In this document: in pieces, positions 1 through 6,528 of the stretch
Layout: every line of letters begins with the position of its first letter
How positions within the stretch are numbered: the first letter of the stretch is position 1
From: Bacteroidota bacterium
GTDB taxonomy: Bacteria > Bacteroidota > Ignavibacteria > UBA10030 > F1-140-MAGs086
Assembly: GCA_005792205.1 (NCBI GenBank)
Contig: SXSO01000138.1
Coordinates: 1 to 36,575 of the forward strand
Direction of reading: 5' to 3'
Length of the DNA stretch: 36,575 nucleotides
Translations under genes and position numbers: made by a program
Notes under the pieces: generated by a model
Database searches by the model: none
What the model saw: the letters and a program-made list of their open reading frames with translations, nothing else
Told to the model about the DNA's origin: nothing

Positions 1-2
1 AT

Positions 3-83
3 AATCTAAACAGTGGAATTTATTTTTATAAACTCACGACAAATAACTTTTCCGAAATGAAGAAAATGATTTTAGTAAAATAA
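3..83 (+). CDS. 3' end of a T9SS-secreted protein, cut by the window edge
   Basis: Only the last 26 codons are inside the window. They read NLNSGIYFYKLTTNNF followed by SEMKKMILVK and a TAA stop, the final beta-strands of a type IX secretion C-terminal sorting domain. The ending is almost identical, in protein and DNA, to the ends of the genes at 572-4555 and 18615-21131, so the missing upstream part is very probably another secreted cargo protein. What its functional head is cannot be seen. The gene is followed by the same terminator and intergenic repeat as the next gene. Confidence 0.85.
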   Translation, partial: NLNSGIYFYKLTTNNFSEMKKMILVK

Positions 84-412
84 GTTTTTAGTCGTTATCG
101 TCGTTAAAAGAAAATGGGATACAAAGTTTTTTGTGTCCCATTTTTGTTTTTGGGAAATTGGAAAATTGGTTTAATAATGACAAATTATTTCTCTAAAAAT
201 TGGAGTGTTTTTTCACATAAGAAGAGAGTTTTTCCTCGTCGGAATGGTTTACTTTTGACCGAAACGGTGCTAATTTATTGAGTGAAATCGCCATATTACA
301 TAAACTCATTATATTACAATATCAATCGATTTGACAGGAAAAAATTTCCACTTTATTATAATAAATAGGAAAATTTTTCCGTTCCAAATTATTTCTCAAA
401 ATAACGATTTTG
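84..412 (+). repeat. Intergenic modular repeat, copy 1 (short form)
   Basis: This stretch holds no gene. From 84 to 256 it matches 4556-4728 with only about six differences, the match continuing back into the end of the preceding coding sequence. After the word GACCGAAACG (257-266) it passes directly into the module beginning with TTATTGAGTGAAAT, skipping a 103-bp segment present in copy 2. It ends near the AAATTTTTCCGTTCC segment. No protein coding potential or transposase was seen. From 413 to 571 the gap is plain AT-rich leader sequence of the next gene. Confidence 0.85.
111..150 (+). terminator. Rho-independent terminator of the truncated T9SS gene
   Basis: A 15-bp stem (arms 111-125 and 130-144, AAAATGGGATACAAA against TTTGTGTCCCATTTT with one G-T pair) with a very short loop, followed by T-rich sequence. 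The same hairpin recurs at 4583-4622 and, on the minus strand, at 18545-18590, always downstream of a sorting-domain gene. Confidence 0.85.
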
Positions 413-485
413 GATAGTAAATACCAATATAAAGTAACAATCAAATTTTTTAAAAGTAAAATATGACTTTAAGTATTTCTAACAA

Positions 486-516
486 TTGTATTTCGTTTGT
501 AAATAAATAATATTTG
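486..516 (+). promoter_or_regulatory. Possible Bacteroidota-type promoter and shared upstream motif
   Basis: TTG at 486-488 and AATATTTG at 509-516, 20 nt apart, resemble the Bacteroidota -33 TTG / -7 TAnnTTTG pattern with one mismatch in the -7 box. Inside it, TTTGTAAATAAATAAT (496-511) is repeated exactly upstream of the other complete T9SS gene (21181-21196, minus strand). The match to the consensus is imperfect and AT-rich sequence gives many chance hits; the sharing between the two genes is the stronger evidence. Confidence 0.35.
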
Positions 517-571
517 TTATATCTTCTACAAATAACAATCCCTTTTTTAAACATTATTTTTTTTGTGTTAT

Positions 572-3500
572 ATGCAATTACGACTAATTTATTATCTGTT
601 AATTATCAGTTTGGTCACTCTTTTCACAGGAGAACATTTTGCTTATTCACAAACTGTTAATTTTCCTTTTCCACAACATTTCACTTATACCGAAGGGACT
701 ATTTTCCCGTCAAATTATACTCAGCAACAACTTGATGATTCTACTTCTGTCTTTTACACGCGATGGAAAGAACGATATCTAATCAACGGTTGCGAACCGA
801 ATCAATATTATGTTTTCTGGAATTATGAAGGAGGTGGAAATCCACCAAATAGTATATCTATTTCCGAAGGACACGGTTACGGAATGATAATTACTGCGTT
901 GTTTGCGGGTTTCGATGTAAATGCAAAAAATTATTTTGATGGATTATACCGATACTTCAAAACTCATCCCACTGAAAGCGATTCTTTCTTAATGGCATGG
1001 AATCAAATTACCGGATGTGTCAATGCCGCAAACGGCGGAACAAGTGCTACCGATGGGGATTTGGATATTGCATACGCATTATTGCTTGCAGATAAACAAT
1101 GGGGAAGCAACGGAGAAATTGATTATCTCGCAGAAGCAAAAAATATACTTTTATCGCTTGAACAAAATTGTATAAATCCGATAACGTCAACAGTGACATT
1201 AGGAAATTGGGTAAATTCTTCCAATCAAAATTATTACTACGGAACACGAACCTCCGATTTTATGTTCTCGCATTTTCAATCATTTACGCTTGCATCGAAG
1301 AATCCGAAATGGAATCAAGTGAAAGATAAATGCTACGAACTTATTTCTTCCATTCAGAATAATTATAGCGCATCAACTGGCCTTCTTCCCGATTTTATCT
1401 ATCAGGTGAACACACAACCGAAACCCGCTCCTGCAAATTATCTCGAAGGAAATAATGATGGAAAATATTATTACAATGCTTGCCGCGTTCCGTGGAGAGT
1501 TGCTATGGATTATTTACATTACGGAGATATACGCGCAAAAAATTCTTTGGAAAAAATAAATACGTTCATCAAATCCACAACAAATTCTTCTCCGCAAAAT
1601 ATACTTCCAGGTTACGCGCTCAACGGAACGCCAATTCACACCGATTATGTAGATTTACCGTTTATCGCGCCGTTTGCCGTAAGTGCAATGACTGATTATT
1701 CGCATCAGCAGTGGTTAAACTCTATGTGGAATTATCTGCTGACGTTTTCGTTGAATGACGCATCGTATTATGGCAACACACTCAAACTTCTTTCAATGAT
1801 TGCCGTTTCCGGCAATTGGTGGAATCCACAAATTCTAACGTTTGGAAATTCTCTGTATGTTTCTACAAATGGAAACGATAATAATCCCGGAACAGAACTG
1901 TTGCCGTTGAAAACTGTTCAGCGAGCATTGAATATTGCTTCTGCGGGAACTACAATTTTTGTGAAAGAAGGAATCTATAACGAAAAAATTACATTCACTC
2001 ATTCGGGAAATGTGAACGATGGATTTATTACGCTTCGCAATTATGGAGGCGATACTGCAATTCTCGATGGAACAGGAAAAATGGGAGAACAAATGATTTT
2101 GATTGAAAATAAAAGTTATCTCAAAATCATCGGTTTGGAAATACAAAATAATTTGAATCAATCATTTGGTTCGGGAATTTGGATAAAAGGAAACGGAACA
2201 CATATCGAAATCCGCAACAATCGTATTCACGATATGAAAGCAACGACCAACGGTGACGCGATGGCGATTTCTGTGTACGGAACAAACGCAACTCCGTTTT
2301 CCAATATTATCATTGACAGTAACACAATTTACAATTGTCAACCGGGACACAGCGAAGCGCTTACTTTGAACGGAAATGTTGATACGTTTCAAATCACTCA
2401 CAATATCGTTCACGACGTAAACAACATTGGCATTGATATGATTGGCGGCGAAGGAACGTGTCCCGATGCAAATCAGGATGCGGCAAGAAATGGAATTTGC
2501 AGAAACAATATTGTTTATAATGCACATTCCAATTACGGCGGAGGATATGCAGCGGGAATTTATTCTGATGGTGGAATCAATATCATAATTGAAAACAATC
2601 TTGTCTTTTCTTCTGATGCTGGTTTTGAAATCGGCTGTGAAAATCAAGGAAGGATTTCCTCGGGAATTATTTTGCGAAATAACATAGCATATAACAATGA
2701 TAAACGTGGAATTGGAATCGGCGGATATAATTTTCCGCAAACGGGAAAAGTTATCAATTCGTATATCGTGAACAATACACTTTTTAATAATGATATTCTG
2801 AATACAACTGAAGGAGAATTGGTTGTGGAATACACGCAAAATTGTTGGTTTGAAAACAATATTTTTTATGCTTCATCGCAAAATCGGTTGTTCGTAACAA
2901 CAGTCGGAAACAATAGTGGAAATATTTTCAATCACAATACTTGGTATTCTCCCGGTGGAAATTCATCTGTAACGATAGATTTCAACGGAACGATATATTC
3001 TTCATTTACTGCGTATCAGAACGGAACGGGACAAGACGGAAATTCAGTTTTCGGAAATCCCCTCTTCATTTTTCCATCTTCGTCGTTTCCCGATTTTCAT
3101 CTTCTCAATAATTCTCCCGCAATAAATATTGGCAATAATTCGCTTTCAACAATATTAGGAAATTTTGATTATGATGGAAACGAACGAATCCAAAATGGAA
3201 TTGTTGATTGTGGCGCGTTTGAAATGAACACGAATGCGCCAAATCCGCCACAAAATTTAACTGTTGCTGGAAATGATTCGCTGGTAATTTTGCGATGGAA
3301 TAAAAATTCAGAAAATAATATTCTTCGCTACAGAATCTACGGAAGTACAACGTTTCATCCGATTTCACAAATTGATTCTACAACTGATACTTCAATTACC
3401 ATTGTGAATTTACAACGCGGAGTGCAATACTATTTTCGCATCACATCAGTAAATACAGAAATTTTGGAAAGCGGTTTTTCTAATGAAGTTAATTTTACTA

Positions 3501-4555
3501 CGCTTGCGTTTCAAATGTTTCGCACATTCAAATCGGATACTTCGCTTTCAAAAAAAGCAAATAAAGTAAAAATAAAAAAGAATGTTATAACAGTTTTTCC
3601 AAACATCGCAACGGTTATTGAAAATATTTTCATAACAAATGGAAAAATATTTAGACTGAATTTGGGAATTCCTCAAACATCTACAAATACAAAGAAATAT
3701 GCGTGGTTACAATTTAAAAAGTCGTCAGAAATTGGAAACCTTTATACGTCATCTCACACGGATAATGGAATTGCGTATCCAATTGATTCACTTCGCAGTG
3801 GAACGAAAGCAAAAAAAATGTCAAAAGCAATTACACCAACAAGAAAAAATTTTGACAACATTGCGTTTGAGCAAGGAGTTGTTTTTAAAATGAACATTGT
3901 TGCAAGTGAAGACACAATTCTTCCGTATGGATTTGGAGATTTGATTTTGGACACTTCATTTGTGTTTATTGGCAAAAATTTAAATGGAATGGCATTAAAA
4001 AATATTGCAATTTATTTTGATTCCGTTATGACGTATTGGGAAATTTTTGGAATAAATAATCAAACTCAATATGAAAATTTGTATTCATTTTCAAAACATA
4101 TTTTGAAGCGAATTAACGATGGTTTTTTTGCTCTAATGGATACATCAAATTATGAAATTGACAAAAATGTAATTGTAAAAAAACCGTATTCTGTGAAATT
4201 GGATGGAGTAAAACTCGCTTCTGAAATTGGAATTATAAAACAATTTACCGAAAAAAATATTTCTAACTTTTCAGAGGAAAATAATTTTCTCGATAAATTT
4301 TCATTGAAACAAAATTATCCAAATCCATTTAATCCGAAAACAAAAATAAAATATGAAATTGCAAAAAGTGGATTTGTAAATTTAAAAGTGTTTGATGTTT
4401 TAGGTCGTGAAATAAAAACACTTGTAAATGAATCTCAAAATGTTGGAACTTACGAAATTGATTTTGATGCGAGTCATTTGAACAGTGGAATGTATTTTTA
4501 CAAACTCACGACAAATAATTTTTCTGAAATGAAGAAAATGATTTTAGTAAAATAA
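572..4555 (+). CDS. T9SS-secreted multidomain GH8 glycosidase / beta-helix protein
   Basis: A 1327-residue secreted protein. I prefer ATG 572 to the TTG at 563 because it starts a clean signal peptide ending AYS before QTV. Residues about 35-420 are a glycoside hydrolase family 8 domain (endoglucanase, chitosanase and xylanase family): SEGHGYGM carries the likely proton donor Glu99, and ATDGDLDIAYALLLADKQW matches the family signature with Asp161/Asp163. Residues about 428-860 are a right-handed parallel beta-helix opening LYVSTNGNDNNPGT, as in polysaccharide lyases and surface beta-helix proteins. A fibronectin type III domain follows (about 890-980), then an uncharacterised domain (about 982-1226) shared with the gene at 18615, then the sorting domain (about 1243-1327, NYPNPFNPKT). 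Expected to be exported, passed through the outer membrane and attached or released. The exact glycan is unknown. GC content is much higher in the first 2.9 kb than in the tail. Confidence 0.85.
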   Translation: MQLRLIYYLLIISLVTLFTGEHFAYSQTVNFPFPQHFTYTEGTIFPSNYTQQQLDDSTSVFYTRWKERYLINGCEPNQYYVFWNYEGGGNPPNSISISEGHGYGMIITALFAGFDVNAKNYFDGLYRYFKTHPTESDSFLMAWNQITGCVNAANGGTSATDGDLDIAYALLLADKQWGSNGEIDYLAEAKNILLSLEQNCINPITSTVTLGNWVNSSNQNYYYGTRTSDFMFSHFQSFTLASKNPKWNQVKDKCYELISSIQNNYSASTGLLPDFIYQVNTQPKPAPANYLEGNNDGKYYYNACRVPWRVAMDYLHYGDIRAKNSLEKINTFIKSTTNSSPQNILPGYALNGTPIHTDYVDLPFIAPFAVSAMTDYSHQQWLNSMWNYLLTFSLNDASYYGNTLKLLSMIAVSGNWWNPQILTFGNSLYVSTNGNDNNPGTELLPLKTVQRALNIASAGTTIFVKEGIYNEKITFTHSGNVNDGFITLRNYGGDTAILDGTGKMGEQMILIENKSYLKIIGLEIQNNLNQSFGSGIWIKGNGTHIEIRNNRIHDMKATTNGDAMAISVYGTNATPFSNIIIDSNTIYNCQPGHSEALTLNGNVDTFQITHNIVHDVNNIGIDMIGGEGTCPDANQDAARNGICRNNIVYNAHSNYGGGYAAGIYSDGGINIIIENNLVFSSDAGFEIGCENQGRISSGIILRNNIAYNNDKRGIGIGGYNFPQTGKVINSYIVNNTLFNNDILNTTEGELVVEYTQNCWFENNIFYASSQNRLFVTTVGNNSGNIFNHNTWYSPGGNSSVTIDFNGTIYSSFTAYQNGTGQDGNSVFGNPLFIFPSSSFPDFHLLNNSPAINIGNNSLSTILGNFDYDGNERIQNGIVDCGAFEMNTNAPNPPQNLTVAGNDSLVILRWNKNSENNILRYRIYGSTTFHPISQIDSTTDTSITIVNLQRGVQYYFRITSVNTEILESGFSNEVNFTTLAFQMFRTFKSDTSLSKKANKVKIKKNVITVFPNIATVIENIFITNGKIFRLNLGIPQTSTNTKKYAWLQFKKSSEIGNLYTSSHTDNGIAYPIDSLRSGTKAKKMSKAITPTRKNFDNIAFEQGVVFKMNIVASEDTILPYGFGDLILDTSFVFIGKNLNGMALKNIAIYFDSVMTYWEIFGINNQTQYENLYSFSKHILKRINDGFFALMDTSNYEIDKNVIVKKPYSVKLDGVKLASEIGIIKQFTEKNISNFSEENNFLDKFSLKQNYPNPFNPKTKIKYEIAKSGFVNLKVFDVLGREIKTLVNESQNVGTYEIDFDASHLNSGMYFYKLTTNNFSEMKKMILVK
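3515..4240 (+). other. Uncharacterised RTFKS domain before the sorting domain, copy A
   Basis: About 245 residues starting MFRTFKSD and running to about KPYSVKLDGVK. It aligns almost without gaps to residues 480-730 of the protein at 18615-21131. Shared landmarks in order are RTFKS, W(L/I)(Q/E)FKKS, LYTSSHT, a Lys-rich KAI.P.R stretch, EQG..FK(M/L)NI(V/A)AS, DLILDTSF.F, and ENLYSF/KNLYSF followed by a RIN(D/E)GF segment. I do not recognise it as a named domain. Its place between the functional head and the sorting domain suggests a spacer or secretion-related module. Confidence 0.7.
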
Positions 4556-4985
4556 GTTTTTAGTCGTTATCGTCGTTAAAAGAAAATGGGATACAAAGTT
4601 TTTTGTGTCCCATTTTTGTTTTTGGGAAATTGGAAAATTAGTTTAATAATGACAAATTATTTCTCTAAAAATTGGAGTGTTTTTTCACACAAGAAGAGTA
4701 TTTTTCCTCGTCGAAATGCTTTACTTTTGACCGAAACGATAGTGTTTTCGTAAAAATACACTCTATTTTCGGGAAAGTGTAATCAAATCGGTCAAAAAAC
4801 GCTTCACCGAGACGAAAATGAAGTCATTTTTGACCGAAACGGGACGAAATTATTGACTAAAATCTCCATATTACAAAAAGCCATTTTATTACAATATCAA
4901 TCGATTTGATAGGAAAAGATTTCCTCTTTTAGACAACAAAACGATAAATTTTTCCGTTCCAAACTTGTTCTCCAAAACAACGAGT
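4556..4985 (+). repeat. Intergenic modular repeat, copy 2 (long form)
   Basis: No gene is present from 4556 to 5224. This copy has the terminator, a module with TTCCTCGTCG, then GACCGAAACG (4729-4738), a 65-nt imperfect inverted repeat (4729-4793, ends GACCGA and TCGGTC), a segment ending at a second GACCGAAACG (4832-4841), and the TTATTGACTAAAAT to TTTTTCCGTTCC module also seen in copy 1. Positions 4720-4830 are identical, inverted, to 10158-10268. From 4986 to 5112 I see only AT-rich sequence without structure. Confidence 0.85.
4583..4622 (+). terminator. Rho-independent terminator of the GH8 T9SS gene
   Basis: Same 15-bp stem as at 111-150 (arms 4583-4597 and 4602-4616) followed by a T-rich run, 27 nt after the stop codon. 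Confidence 0.85.
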
Positions 4986-5104
4986 TTAGACAAATAAATA
5001 TCACTCCAAAATCTGGTTTCATAAATAAAAGAAAATCCATTTACAGAAAAATAAAACTGGATTTACAAGTTTAAAATTTTATTTCCAATTTCAATTTATC
5101 AAAA

Positions 5105-5148
5105 TAAAAAAAGGCAATTCAAAAAATTTGAGTTGCCCTTTTATTTTT
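5105..5148. terminator. Bidirectional terminator between converging genes
   Basis: An 11-bp stem GGCAATTCAAA / TTTGAGTTGCC (5113-5123 and 5127-5137, one G-T pair) is flanked by an A-run on the left and a T-run on the right, so it can end transcription both ways. Its main use is probably for the leftward amidohydrolase pair, whose last stop codon lies at 5225. Confidence 0.7.
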
Positions 5149-5224
5149 AAATCAATGTCTTCAATTTACAAACCAATAATTAAATTGATAAACAAAAATT
5201 AAATTCACAATACAAAAAATTTTT

Positions 5225-6523
5225 TTACACAAATAAATTTTTATTTCTCATATCTTTTTTATACTTTTCATATAACATTGTTTGATGACTTGTTAAATCA
5301 ATTTTTTTTCCGTCAATAAATTCCATTTCAACATTTGAACGAATATCAAAAATATCTCCATTCACAATAATTAAATTTGCGTCTTTTCCAATTTCTAACG
5401 ATCCAATTCTATTATCAACACCAAAAATTTGTGCGGGAAAAAGTGTAATGGATTTCAATGCAATATCTTTTGGAAGTCCATGAGCAATAGCAGTTCCAAC
5501 TTGATATGGAAGATTGCGATAATTTCCATCTCCACCTTCGTCTGCAGAAAAACAAAATTGGATTCCATTTTCATACAATTTTTTTGGAAGTAAAAATGGT
5601 TCGTTATACTGTTCCCAATTTCTATCGGGAAGTCGATGAGTCATATTTGCAACAACAGGAATTTGTTTTTCTTTCAAAAGATTTGCAATTCTCCAACTGT
5701 CATTTCCACCTGCAATTATTATGCGAACGTCATATTCTTCTGCAAACGCAACTGCAGATTGAATTTGTAAAATATCAAATGCCCAAACAAGAAGTGGAAC
5801 TTTTTTTTCAAAAACATTTATCATTGCGTCAAATTTTGCATCATATTTTTGTAGTGAATTATTTTTCTTTGCAACGAAATATGCTTTTGCATCTTTGAAA
5901 AATATTTGTAGTTCGTTTACAGATTTTTCATTTTCTTTTTTTTGGTCTTCTTCACTTCTTGTTTCCCACCACGCAGTATTTATTTTCATACTTGGGAAAT
6001 TCAAAACCATTGCTGACATTGATTTTACAAGCATATCTTCATAAGTCCATCCGTCAAGATTTACTGTTGCAATACTTCCAGAAATAATTCCACTTTGTGG
6101 TAAAACATTTACAGTTGTAATTCCATTGAAACGAGTTACAGGAATCAATTCGCTTTCAGTATAAACGGCAACTTCTGTTTTTAAATTCGGATTAAATTTT
6201 CCACCTTCAACATTATCGTGAGTTGCGCGAAGTGCTTGAACTTCATTTAATCCAAGAGTTGTGATTGAACTAAAAAGTCCGGGATAAATATGTTTTCCAC
6301 TTGCATCAATAATTTCATATTCAGAAGTTAAAGAAAAGTTTTTTCCAACAAATTCAATTTTTCCATTGCGAAAAGTTATTGTTCCTTTTTCAATTATTTC
6401 ATTTGCCGTGAAAACAGTTCCATTGATAATTGCAATTGGTTTGATTTGTTTTTTTGCAGGAATTTGATCGTTGCAAAAAATAATTTTGACAAAAAATAAA
6501 AAGAGAATAAAGTTTTTTTTCAT
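5225..6523 (-). CDS. Secreted amidohydrolase-superfamily protein, metal site degenerate
   Basis: 432 residues with an N-terminal signal-like segment (MKKNFILFLFF, ending about IFC). The fold of the imidazolonepropionase-like amidohydrolases is recognisable: an N-terminal beta part (INGTVFTANEIIEKGTI), the strand ending HIYPGLF, a barrel, and the closing RIGSLEIGKDANLIIVNGD, typical of the C-terminal beta sandwich. However the usual HxH after PGLID is absent (the sequence there is PGLFSSITTLG), so the standard binuclear metal site cannot form. It lies 5 nt after the larger amidohydrolase and is probably co-transcribed and perhaps a partner subunit. The Cys at about residue 17 might be a lipidation site but the preceding residues fit poorly. 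Substrate unknown. Confidence 0.8.
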   Translation of the reverse strand: MKKNFILFLFFVKIIFCNDQIPAKKQIKPIAIINGTVFTANEIIEKGTITFRNGKIEFVGKNFSLTSEYEIIDASGKHIYPGLFSSITTLGLNEVQALRATHDNVEGGKFNPNLKTEVAVYTESELIPVTRFNGITTVNVLPQSGIISGSIATVNLDGWTYEDMLVKSMSAMVLNFPSMKINTAWWETRSEEDQKKENEKSVNELQIFFKDAKAYFVAKKNNSLQKYDAKFDAMINVFEKKVPLLVWAFDILQIQSAVAFAEEYDVRIIIAGGNDSWRIANLLKEKQIPVVANMTHRLPDRNWEQYNEPFLLPKKLYENGIQFCFSADEGGDGNYRNLPYQVGTAIAHGLPKDIALKSITLFPAQIFGVDNRIGSLEIGKDANLIIVNGDIFDIRSNVEMEFIDGKKIDLTSHQTMLYEKYKKDMRNKNLFV

Positions 6524-6528
6524 GGCGA

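Noticed and set aside
2162-2839. A 225-residue reading frame antisense to the beta-helix coding region
   Set aside because: It lies fully opposite a well-supported repetitive domain, has no recognisable motif and arises from the low-complexity composition of the sense strand.
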